Program-made: the position numbers and the translations under genes
Shown here: in pieces, positions 26,710 through 34,371 of the stretch
Layout of the letters: every line of letters begins with the position of its first letter
How positions within the stretch are numbered: position 1 is the stretch's first letter
The notes under the pieces: model-generated
What the model was told of the DNA's origin: nothing
Database searches by the model: none
What the model saw: the letters and a program-made list of their open reading frames with translations, nothing else
Origin: Streptomyces rugosispiralis
Lineage (GTDB): Bacteria; Actinomycetota; Actinomycetes; Streptomycetales; Streptomycetaceae
DNA length: 64,000 nt
Assembly: GCF_024505145.1 (NCBI RefSeq)
Contig: NZ_JANIAA010000036.1
Coordinates: 1-64,000, forward strand
Direction: 5' to 3'

Positions 26710-27175
26710 AGCTCGAGGCGCAGCCGTCCCAGGGCTTGCTGAAGTCCATCTCCTCGCGGGGCTGGGTGAACGAGAACCAGTTGCCGGAGTCGTCGCGGAA
26801 GAGCGCCTCGGTGCCGTACGGCCGCTCCTGGGGCTCCTGGACGAACTCCACGCCCTTCGCCTTGAGCGCCTCGTAGTCCCCGTGAATGTCATCCGTGGTG
26901 AACACCCCGGCGCCGAGCACACCCTTGGCGACCAGCGTCCGCAGGGCCTCGGCGGACTCCGGGTCGAGCCCGGGTGAGCTGGGCACCATCAGGGTCAGCT
27001 GGACATCCGGCTGGCCCTTGGCGCCGACCGTCAGCCAGCGCATACCGCCGCCCTCGCCGTCCCCGCCGATGCTCATATCGGTGCGGACCTCGAAGCCCAG
27101 CTTCTCGGTGTAGAACGCCTTGGCCCGGTCCTGGTCGAGGACCCAGACGGTGACGATGGACATCCCCTTGATCAT
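26708..27175 (-). CDS. VOC (glyoxalase/bleomycin-resistance fold) family protein
   Basis: 155-aa small metalloprotein-fold protein. VOC features include VTVWVLDQDRAKAFYTEKLGFEV at the N terminus, the matching second half (GVFTTDDIHGDYEALKAKGVEF), and the C-terminal FRDDSGNWFSFTQP, which carries the typical D-x-x-G-N motif. ATG 27175 follows CCGGAGG. The neighbouring AraC-type gene upstream on the same strand is a common partner of such proteins. Substrate unknown. Confidence 0.88.
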   Translation of the reverse strand: MIKGMSIVTVWVLDQDRAKAFYTEKLGFEVRTDMSIGGDGEGGGMRWLTVGAKGQPDVQLTLMVPSSPGLDPESAEALRTLVAKGVLGAGVFTTDDIHGDYEALKAKGVEFVQEPQERPYGTEALFRDDSGNWFSFTQPREEMDFSKPWDGCASS

Positions 27176-27263
27176 TGCTGCCTCCGGAGGTACGGGGTGA
27201 GGTACGGGGTGGGCGTGGGCCGCGCGCGTCGGCGCGACGTGGCCACGGTAGGCAGCGGCGGAT

Positions 27264-27746
27264 TCATTCCGCTTCTTGAGAATTGCGGTCCTTGGAGCCA
27301 TGGGCGCTGGCGTCCCGCCCGCCGTACCACAGCATCGCGTAACACCCCGGGATGACCGCCGCGGCCCGGCCCACGTGCAGGTCCCGGTAGGCGCTGGGGG
27401 TGAGCCCGGTCTGCTTCTTGAAGCTCGTGGAGAAGGTGCCGAGGCTGCTGAAGCCGACGAGCGAGCAGATCTCGGTGACCGAGAGATTGGCCGAGCGCAG
27501 CAGCTCCTCGGCCCGCTCGATGCGGCGCCGGGTCAGGTACTGGCCGGGCGTGGATCCGTAGGCGCCCTTGAAGGCGCGGATGAAGTGATAGCGCGAATAG
27601 CCGGCGTGCGCGGCGACCGCGTCCAGGTCGAGCGGCTCGGCCCAGTCGCGGTCCATCACGTCCTTCGCGAGGCGCAGCCGGCGCAGATGCGCCAGCCGCG
27701 CCTCGTCCGGCGAGGTCACCATGGGCCCGATGCTGTCATGCCCCAC
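27264..27746 (-). CDS. AraC-family transcriptional regulator (short form)
   Basis: 160-aa protein that is essentially only the AraC DNA-binding domain: LDAVAAHAGYSRYHFIRAFKGAYGSTPGQYL (first HTH) and VTEICSLVGFSSLGTFSTSFKKQTGLTPSAYR (second HTH). No cupin sensor domain is present. GTG 27746 is chosen for an AGGGG nine nt upstream; ATG 27722 is an in-frame alternative without such a signal. It lies 88 bp upstream of the VOC gene in the same direction, so the pair may be cotranscribed. Confidence 0.87.
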   Translation of the reverse strand: MGHDSIGPMVTSPDEARLAHLRRLRLAKDVMDRDWAEPLDLDAVAAHAGYSRYHFIRAFKGAYGSTPGQYLTRRRIERAEELLRSANLSVTEICSLVGFSSLGTFSTSFKKQTGLTPSAYRDLHVGRAAAVIPGCYAMLWYGGRDASAHGSKDRNSQEAE

Positions 27747-27792
27747 CGACAGCGGCCCCTGACGGCGGCCCCGCTCCCCCCTGGACCGTTGG

Positions 27793-29430
27793 TCAGACGG
27801 TCTCGGCGATCGGCGCCGTCTCGGCCGCCGGGGTCCCGTCACCGTCGGCCGGCTTGGCGGCGGCCCCGCGCAGCGGGACCTCCTTGACGAACCAGGCGGC
27901 GACGGCACCGACGATGCTGATCAGCGCGCCCCACAGGAACACCTGGTGGGCACCGCTGGCCACCGCGTGGGTGTACGCGTCCCGGATTTGCGGCGGCAGC
28001 AGCTTGAGGCTGGCCGGGTCGAGCTGGGCGCTCCCGGAGGTGATGGCCGCGGCCTTACCGCCGCCACGCTCGGTCATGGTGTCCCGCACCTGGTTGGTGA
28101 ACAGGGCACCGAGGATGGCGACACCGAAGGAGCCGCCCAGGGTGCGGAAGAGGGTGGCGGAGGAGCTGCCGACGCCCATGTCCTTCATCTCGACGCTGTT
28201 CTGCGCCACCAGCATGGTCGTCTGCATCAGGCAGCCCATGCCCATGCCGAGCACCGCCATGTAGAGACCGGAGGTGAAGCGGGTGGTCTCGGTGTCCATC
28301 GTGGACAGCAGGAACATCCCGACGGTGATCAGGAGACCGCCGACGATCGGGAAGATCTTGTACTTGCCGGTCTGGGTGGTGACCCGGCCCGCGACCAGCG
28401 AGACGACCAGCATGCCCAGCAGCATCGGGAGCAGCAGCAGCCCGGAGTTGGTGGCCGTGGCGCCCTGGACGGTCTGCTGGTAGAGCGGCAGGAAGGTGGT
28501 CGAGCCGAACATCACGAAACCGGTGAGGAAGCCGATCGCGGTGACCAGCGAGAAGTTGGGGTTCCGGAAGATGTGCAGCGGCAGGACGGGCTCGGCGACC
28601 CGCGTCTCGACGTACAGGAACGCGACGAGCGAGAGGACACCGAGCACCCCGAGCCCGATGATCTGGCCCGACCCCCAGGCGTACTCGTTGCCGCCCCAGG
28701 TGGTGATCAGCACGAGCGCGGTGATGCCCACGGTCAGCAGGGCCGCGCCGGTGTAGTCGATCCGTCCCTCGGAGCGCTTCTTCGGCAGGTGGAGCACCGC
28801 GGTGATCGCCGCGAGGGCGATGGCACCGAGCGGGAGGTTGATGTAGAAGATCCAGCGCCAGCCGAGGTGGTCGGTCAGCGTGCCGCCGACCAGCGGGCCA
28901 CCGATCATGGCCACGGCCATCACACCGGCCATGATGCCCTGGTAGCGGCCGCGCTCCCGGGGCGGCACCAGGTCACCGATGATCGCCATCACGCCGACCA
29001 TCAGACCGCCCGCGCCCAGGCCCTGGATGGCCCGGAAGCCGATCAGCTCACCCATGCTCTGCGCCATACCGGACAGCGCCGAACCACCGAGGAAGATCAC
29101 GATGGAGGTGAGGAAGACGCCCTTACGGCCGTACATGTCGCCGAGCTTGCCCCAGATGGGGGTCGAGGCGGCGGTGGCCAGGGTGTACGCGGTCACTACC
29201 CAGGAGAGGTGGTCGAGGCCACCGAGCTCGCCGACGATGGTCGGCATCGCGGTGCCCACGATCATGTTGTCGAGCATCGCGAGGAGCATCGCGATCATCA
29301 GCGCGAATATCACCACACTGGTGCTGCGCTGCTTGGGCTCGGCCTTGGCCGGGGGCCGCTGGGCCTCCCGGGCGGCCTGAGCCAGTTCCGAAGCGGATGG
29401 CGCTTCGTCGTCTGATTGTTTACGGACCAT
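27793..29430 (-). CDS. DHA2-family (14-TMS) MFS drug efflux transporter
   Basis: 545-aa proton-driven exporter of the EmrB/QacA type. A charged cytoplasmic N terminus (~37 aa) is followed by 14 hydrophobic segments. DHA2 marks are LDNMIVGTAMPTIV in TM1, the motif-A loop GKLGDMYGRKGVF and the motif-C segment GPLVGGTLTDHLGWRWIFYINLP. ATG 29430 follows GGGGGAGACGGAG. It is divergently transcribed from a TetR gene and shares a long inverted repeat with it, so it is very likely that regulator's target. Confidence 0.93.
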   Translation of the reverse strand: MVRKQSDDEAPSASELAQAAREAQRPPAKAEPKQRSTSVVIFALMIAMLLAMLDNMIVGTAMPTIVGELGGLDHLSWVVTAYTLATAASTPIWGKLGDMYGRKGVFLTSIVIFLGGSALSGMAQSMGELIGFRAIQGLGAGGLMVGVMAIIGDLVPPRERGRYQGIMAGVMAVAMIGGPLVGGTLTDHLGWRWIFYINLPLGAIALAAITAVLHLPKKRSEGRIDYTGAALLTVGITALVLITTWGGNEYAWGSGQIIGLGVLGVLSLVAFLYVETRVAEPVLPLHIFRNPNFSLVTAIGFLTGFVMFGSTTFLPLYQQTVQGATATNSGLLLLPMLLGMLVVSLVAGRVTTQTGKYKIFPIVGGLLITVGMFLLSTMDTETTRFTSGLYMAVLGMGMGCLMQTTMLVAQNSVEMKDMGVGSSSATLFRTLGGSFGVAILGALFTNQVRDTMTERGGGKAAAITSGSAQLDPASLKLLPPQIRDAYTHAVASGAHQVFLWGALISIVGAVAAWFVKEVPLRGAAAKPADGDGTPAAETAPIAETV

Positions 29431-29471
29431 GTTCTCCGTCTCCCCCTGGATGATGAGAGCCCTGACGCCCA

Positions 29472-29543
29472 CTTACTTGCCGCCCGGCTAGTTCAGTACA
29501 GTAGAGAAGGTAAGGCGCCAACTAGCCGGGCGTCAAGTAAGTT
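29472..29543. promoter_or_regulatory. Paired operator: 23-bp inverted repeat in the efflux/TetR divergent promoter
   Basis: Arms at 29472-29494 and 29521-29543 are inverted copies with one mismatch in 23 and a 26-bp gap. Each arm has the outer dyad AACT...AGTT expected of a TetR-type operator, so one operator sits before each divergent gene. The spacer holds the likely overlapping promoters. Binding by the adjacent TetR protein is inferred. Confidence 0.7.
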
Positions 29544-29588
29544 ACGTTCGGCCTGCCGACGGCAGCCACACCAGCACAGGAGAGCACC

Positions 29589-30170
29589 ATGGGCAGCACA
29601 CCGCGGCGGGGCGACACCCGTCAGCGCATCCAGGACGTCGCCCTGGAACTCTTCGCCGAGCACGGTTACGAGAAGACGTCACTGCGCGAGATCGCCGAGC
29701 AGCTCGAGGTCACCAAGGCGGCCCTCTACTACCACTTCAAGACCAAGGAGGACATCGTCCTCAGCCTGTTCCAGGACCTGGGCCGGCCGATGGACGAGCT
29801 GATCGCCTGGGGCGAGCAGCAGCCGCGTACCCTGGAGACCAAGCAGGAACTGCTGCGCCGCTACAGCGCGGCCATGGACATCGGCGAGCCGCTGATGCGC
29901 TTCGTGCAGGAGAACCAGGCGACGGTGCGCGAGCTGAGCATCGGCCAGATCTTCAAGAACCGGATGCTCGCGATGTCCGCCCTGATCCGGGACCCCGAGG
30001 CGCCCATGGTCGACCAGGTCCGAAGCGTCACCGCACTGTTCTGCATGCATGCGCGGATGTTCGCGCTGCAGACGGTCGAGGGCGACCCCGAGGACAAGCG
30101 CGAGGCTGTCCTGGAAGTCGCCCTCGATCTGCTGACGCAGGCGCATGCGTCGTCATCGACCCACGGATGA
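29589..30170 (+). CDS. TetR-family repressor of the divergent efflux pump
   Basis: 193-aa regulator. HTH at residues ~10-55: RQRIQDVALELFAEHGYEKTS, LREIAEQLEVTKAALYYHFKTKED. The C-terminal domain is helical with several Met and Phe residues, suited to hydrophobic ligands. ATG 29589 follows CAGGAG. Its promoter overlaps the two-arm operator at 29472-29543, indicating autoregulation plus control of the DHA2 pump. Confidence 0.93.
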   Translation: MGSTPRRGDTRQRIQDVALELFAEHGYEKTSLREIAEQLEVTKAALYYHFKTKEDIVLSLFQDLGRPMDELIAWGEQQPRTLETKQELLRRYSAAMDIGEPLMRFVQENQATVRELSIGQIFKNRMLAMSALIRDPEAPMVDQVRSVTALFCMHARMFALQTVEGDPEDKREAVLEVALDLLTQAHASSSTHG

Positions 30171-30223
30171 CGACGCATGACGCGTCAGCGGTGAGCGTCA
30201 GACGTTGACGCGGAAACGTTGAC

Positions 30224-30253
30224 GCCTCAGACCTTGATGCCTCAGACCTTGAC
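30224..30253. repeat. 15-bp duplication at the M23 peptidase stop codon
   Basis: GCCTCAGACCTTGA(T/C) occurs twice head-to-tail (30224-30238 and 30239-30253). The minus-strand stop of the peptidase gene (30242-30244) lies in the second copy and an identical TGA is present in the first. Confidence 0.75.
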
Positions 30254-30868
30254 GCCGTGGTCGCGGAGGAACTTGAGCGGCTCGACGGCGGAGCCGTAGT
30301 TCGGCGTCGTACGGATCTCGAAGTGCAGGTGGGGGCCGGTCGAGTTGCCGGTGCTGCCGGACAGGCCGATCTGCTGGCCGGTGCTCACGGACTGCCCGAT
30401 CCGCACGTCGATCCGGGACAGGTGGGCGTACTGCGAGTACGTCGTGTCGTCGTGCTTGATCACGATCGCGTTGCCGTACGCGGGGCCGTCACCGCCACCG
30501 TTCGGGCCCGCCTTGACGACCACACCGCCGTGCGCCGCGTGCACCGGGGTGCCGGTCGGCACGACGAAGTCCTGACCGCTGTGGTTGTGCGACCAGAGGT
30601 TGCCCGCCAGGCCGAAGGCGGCGCCTATCGAGTACTTGTCGACCGGGGTCTCCCAGGCGTCCGCCGCCTTCGCGGGGGCCTTCGGGGCGGGCGCCTTCGC
30701 GGCGGCCCGGCTGACGGACGGGGCGGAGGCGGCGGTGCCGGTCCCCACGGCGAACGCCGTGCCGGCGCCGAGCGCGAGCGAGGCCCCCAGACCCATGGCG
30801 ACCACGGCGGCGCGCCCCCTGGACGCGGACGTAAGCGAGAATCGGCGGTTTGTGGCGCGCGGGGACAT
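30242..30868 (-). CDS. M23-family metallopeptidase (LytM-type), secreted
   Basis: 208-aa predicted cell-wall endopeptidase. A long, twin-basic signal sequence runs to ~residue 45 (GLGASLALGAGTAFA), followed by an Ala/Lys/Pro linker. The M23 domain retains its zinc-site residues: HNHSGQDF (His and Asp) and HLHFEI (HxH). ATG 30868 follows GGAGG. The ~150 bp upstream is unusually AT-rich and could form local hairpins. I looked for a c-di-AMP ydaO-type riboswitch, common before such genes in Streptomyces, and did not find its conserved core. Confidence 0.9.
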   Translation of the reverse strand: MSPRATNRRFSLTSASRGRAAVVAMGLGASLALGAGTAFAVGTGTAASAPSVSRAAAKAPAPKAPAKAADAWETPVDKYSIGAAFGLAGNLWSHNHSGQDFVVPTGTPVHAAHGGVVVKAGPNGGGDGPAYGNAIVIKHDDTTYSQYAHLSRIDVRIGQSVSTGQQIGLSGSTGNSTGPHLHFEIRTTPNYGSAVEPLKFLRDHGVKV

Positions 30869-31191
30869 GGGAAGTACCTCCAGAAGCGTCTTCGGAACGC
30901 CTCTTGTTATCCCGTTCTCGTTAATAGGCCAAGGCGTTGTTCTACTAAGTGGGTACGTAGCGAATTGGTTATGAGGAGCCGTATCCCGCGCGGAATTCCC
31001 AGAAACTCCCATCACACCTCTGACCTGCGAGATCCCCTATTTTCCGTAGTAGCCCCCGGACGGCCTGTGCGGGATGTCACCTTCCCAGGGACTTTCGGAT
31101 GTCCGGTTCGGGACCAAGGGCCTTACCCCGCTGTACGCTGTCGGCGGCCCTCCGCGGCCGGGGGGCACACGACTACCGGGGGGAATGGGAC

Positions 31192-34100
31192 GTGGATCCC
31201 GCAACCATTGGCGCTCGCCTCGCGTCGAGCGTCGTCACACCGCTCATCAAGAAGCTGTTCGTCAAGGAGGGGCCGGGCGCCGGGCTGGTGAACCAGCCGG
31301 TCCGCATTTCCTCCCTCATCTCGTTCCGGGGCGAGCAGCGCACCCTGACCGAGAAGGACCTGAACAAGCTCGCCGCCGAACTGGTCGCACGGGCCACCCG
31401 GCACGCCGGCCCCGGCGAGCGGCCCTGCCCCGCCGACGAGGACGAACTCGTCGCCGAGAAGCTGGCCACCACGCTGTACGCGCTCGGCGACCTCGATATG
31501 AACGACATCCAGGCGGTGCAGCTCGGCCACCGCGGGCTGGCCCATGAGCTGACCCATGCCACCCGCGCGCGGGGACGCGACACGCTGCACCTCAGCCAGG
31601 GCGGCGCGACGCTCCACGAGCGCCTGCTGGACACGGCCTGCCTGCACATCCTGCACTTCTTCACCCAGCGCTCGACCTTTGTCGCCCGCTCCCTCGTCGA
31701 GCAGAGCGGCCAGCTCAGCGATCTCATCACCAAGATCGACATCCTGATCGAGCGCATCCCGTCGCAGTCCGCGCAGGACGCGGGGTTCGAGCGGCGGTAC
31801 GCGGAGTACATGATCGGCAAGCACTCCACGCTGACGATCGTCGGGATCGACCTCAGCCACGCCGAGGCCACGTGGCCGCTGGACGCGGCGTATCTCAGCC
31901 TGGAGGCGGTGTCCTCCGGCGAGGAGCGCCCGCTCGACTCATTCGCCGATGAGGCCGGTGAGGCCCCGCAGCACGCCGCCCTTCCCGCCGACCGGGCACT
32001 CTCCGGCCATCAGCGGGTGCTGCTGCGCGGGATCGCGGGCTCCGGCAAGACCACGCTTGTGCAGTGGCTCGCCGTCTGCACCGCGCGGCAGGAAACGCTG
32101 CGCGGCCTGGAGCAGCTGATCGGCCGCGTCCCCTTCGTCCTCCCCCTGCGCACGATCGCCCGCCAGGAATCCCTGCCCTCCCCTGCCGCCTTCCTCGCCT
32201 CCGTCCACAACCCCCTGAGCGGCGCCCAGCCGCCGGGCTGGGCCGACCGCGTCCTGGCCGCGGGGCGCGGGCTGCTGCTGATCGACGGCATCGACGAGAT
32301 CCCCGAGCGCGACCGCGAGCGCACCCGCGCCTGGCTCGCCGATCTCCTCATCGCCTACCCGGACAATCTGTGGCTGGTCACCTCCCGCCCCTCGGCCGTC
32401 GCCGAGGACTGGCTGGGGGCGCAGGACTTCGCCGAGTTCACGCTGTCCCCGATGAGCCGCGAGGACATGGCGGCGTTCATCGACCGCTGGCACGAGGCGG
32501 CGCGCCAGACCTGCCGTACGGAGGAGGAGCGGGCCGCGCTTGACGACTACCAGTCGGCCCTGCACACCGCCGTCCGCACCAAACAGGACCTCAGCCGGCT
32601 CGCTACCAACCCCCTGATGTGCGGCCTGATCTGCGCCCTGCACCGCGCCCGCCGCGGCTATCTGCCGCCGGGCCGCAAGGCGCTGTACGACGCGGCGCTG
32701 TCGATGCTGCTGACGCGGCGCGACACCGAGCGCCACATCTACGCGCCGGGCGACGTCCAGCTCGACGAGGAGCCGCAGATCCAGCTCCTCCAGCGGCTCG
32801 CCTACTACCTGATCCGCAACGGCGAGGCCGAGCTGGACCGCGACCGCGCGGAGCACCTGATCGAGGAGGCCCTCCCCTCCGTCCCCGCCGCCCGCGCCCT
32901 GGGCGACGCGCCCGCCATCCTGCGCCATCTGCTGCTGCGCAGCGGGCTGTTGCGCGAGCCGTCCGTGAGCACGGTGGACTTCGTCCACCGCACCTTCCAG
33001 GACTATCTGGGCGCGAAGGCGGCGGTGGAGGCGTGGGACGTCGGCCTGCTGATCCGCAACGCGCATGACGCGCAGTGGGAGGACGTCATCCGCATGGCGG
33101 TCGCGCATGGGCGGCCGCGCGAGCGGGCGGAGTTGCTGGGGAAGTTGCTGGAGGAGGCGACGAGGTGGGACCCGCGGTCGTCGCTCCGTCTGCGTCTGCT
33201 GGCCATGGCCTGCCTGGAGCACGCGCCCGATCTGGACCCGGGGATACGGGACGAGGTCACACGGCACGCCATGGAGTTCATCCCGCCCTTGACCATCCCG
33301 CGAGCACGGGAGCTGGCCACGGTGGGCCCGCTGGTGCTGGAGCTTCTTCCGGGGCCGGAGGGGCTGACGGACGAGGTGGCGGAGTGCTGCGTGGTGACGG
33401 CCTCACGCATACCGGTGGACGCGGCGATCCCCTGTCTGGCCCAATTCGCCGACCACCCGGCGGTCGGGGTACGCGCCCAACTGGCCTCGAGCTGGGGGCG
33501 GTACGACACCGAGCGGTACTTCCATGAGGTGATCCTCCGCCTGAACCGGGACGACCTGTACTTCGTGGCCGAGTCCATGGAGCATCTGCGGCTGCTCCTG
33601 GACACCGGTCCGCGTCCATGGCTGATCCTGCGCGGGGATTTCACGGAGGACGAGATCAGGGACAGCCTCGCCGGGGAGGTGGTGACCCGGCTGCGGCTGA
33701 GCGGCAACGACGCCGTCGGCGACCTCGGCGCCCTCAGCCACCTGTCGCGTCTCGACACGCTCTATCTGACCAACTGCATCAGCGTGTCCGACCTGACTCC
33801 TCTCTCGGAACTGCCCATCCACACCTTGGTCTTCGAGCCGCCATGGTCCGGCCCGGCGGACGCGACCCTGCCCGAGGGCCTGGAGAAACTGGCCGCGCTG
33901 GACCGGCTGAAGCTCGACAACTGCCTGCCGCCTTTCAACCCCCGCTTCGTCCCGCCCGGGATCACCTGGCTGGACCTGCATGTTCCGGCGGAGAGCCTGG
34001 ACACCGCCTGGGTGGCGACGGCGTTCCCCCGTCTCCGTCACCTGAACCTGCTACTCAAAGTGCGCTCCAACCACTCCATCGACCTGTCCCCACTCGCCGC

Positions 34101-34254
34101 CCTCCCCGACCTGGAGACGGCCACCGTCGTCAACGCGGCGGTCACGGACCCCCAGGCGCTCCCCGGCGTCACCGTGACGACGCCCGACAACGAGCCAAGG
34201 CGTACCGGCCGCCCAGGCGACCCCACCGGCCGCACCACAACCGCCGTATCGTGA
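31192..34254 (+). CDS. NACHT ATPase with LRR-like C terminus (bacterial NLR-like protein)
   Basis: 1020-aa STAND NTPase. Residues ~1-270 are helical with no enzymatic motif, resembling the N-terminal helical domains found before bacterial NACHT modules. NACHT proper: Walker A GIAGSGKTT (~280), Walker B LLLIDGIDEIPERDR (~362) with the NACHT-typical acidic run, sensor TSRPSAV, and the winged-helix end FVHRTFQDYLGAKA (~597). After a helical (HEAT-like) stretch, residues ~833-1000 have LRR spacing (LRLSGNDAVGDLGALSHL, LDTLYLTNC, LRHLNLLL). GTG 31192 follows GGGGGGAATGGG. Bacterial NACHT proteins (bNACHT/Avs-like) are known anti-phage sensors, so defence is the leading inference. No separate effector gene is seen. 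Confidence 0.85.
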   Translation: MDPATIGARLASSVVTPLIKKLFVKEGPGAGLVNQPVRISSLISFRGEQRTLTEKDLNKLAAELVARATRHAGPGERPCPADEDELVAEKLATTLYALGDLDMNDIQAVQLGHRGLAHELTHATRARGRDTLHLSQGGATLHERLLDTACLHILHFFTQRSTFVARSLVEQSGQLSDLITKIDILIERIPSQSAQDAGFERRYAEYMIGKHSTLTIVGIDLSHAEATWPLDAAYLSLEAVSSGEERPLDSFADEAGEAPQHAALPADRALSGHQRVLLRGIAGSGKTTLVQWLAVCTARQETLRGLEQLIGRVPFVLPLRTIARQESLPSPAAFLASVHNPLSGAQPPGWADRVLAAGRGLLLIDGIDEIPERDRERTRAWLADLLIAYPDNLWLVTSRPSAVAEDWLGAQDFAEFTLSPMSREDMAAFIDRWHEAARQTCRTEEERAALDDYQSALHTAVRTKQDLSRLATNPLMCGLICALHRARRGYLPPGRKALYDAALSMLLTRRDTERHIYAPGDVQLDEEPQIQLLQRLAYYLIRNGEAELDRDRAEHLIEEALPSVPAARALGDAPAILRHLLLRSGLLREPSVSTVDFVHRTFQDYLGAKAAVEAWDVGLLIRNAHDAQWEDVIRMAVAHGRPRERAELLGKLLEEATRWDPRSSLRLRLLAMACLEHAPDLDPGIRDEVTRHAMEFIPPLTIPRARELATVGPLVLELLPGPEGLTDEVAECCVVTASRIPVDAAIPCLAQFADHPAVGVRAQLASSWGRYDTERYFHEVILRLNRDDLYFVAESMEHLRLLLDTGPRPWLILRGDFTEDEIRDSLAGEVVTRLRLSGNDAVGDLGALSHLSRLDTLYLTNCISVSDLTPLSELPIHTLVFEPPWSGPADATLPEGLEKLAALDRLKLDNCLPPFNPRFVPPGITWLDLHVPAESLDTAWVATAFPRLRHLNLLLKVRSNHSIDLSPLAALPDLETATVVNAAVTDPQALPGVTVTTPDNEPRRTGRPGDPTGRTTTAVS

Positions 34255-34371
34255 AAGGCCGACTTCGGCACGGATGAGGGGGCGGAACGGAATGCGGCCG
34301 CAGAACGCACACCTCGCACGAACGACCGGGTCCACCGGGGTGCTGGTCGTGGCCCGCCCGCACAGCACCCA

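Noticed and set aside
24004-26922. 972-codon minus-strand ORF
   Set aside because: Antisense of the cseA-cseB-cseC operon; composition and frame match a high-GC shadow.
30869-31098. c-di-AMP (ydaO) riboswitch before the M23 peptidase
   Set aside because: The conserved core of the ydaO motif is not recognisable on the minus strand; the region is only AT-rich with small hairpins.
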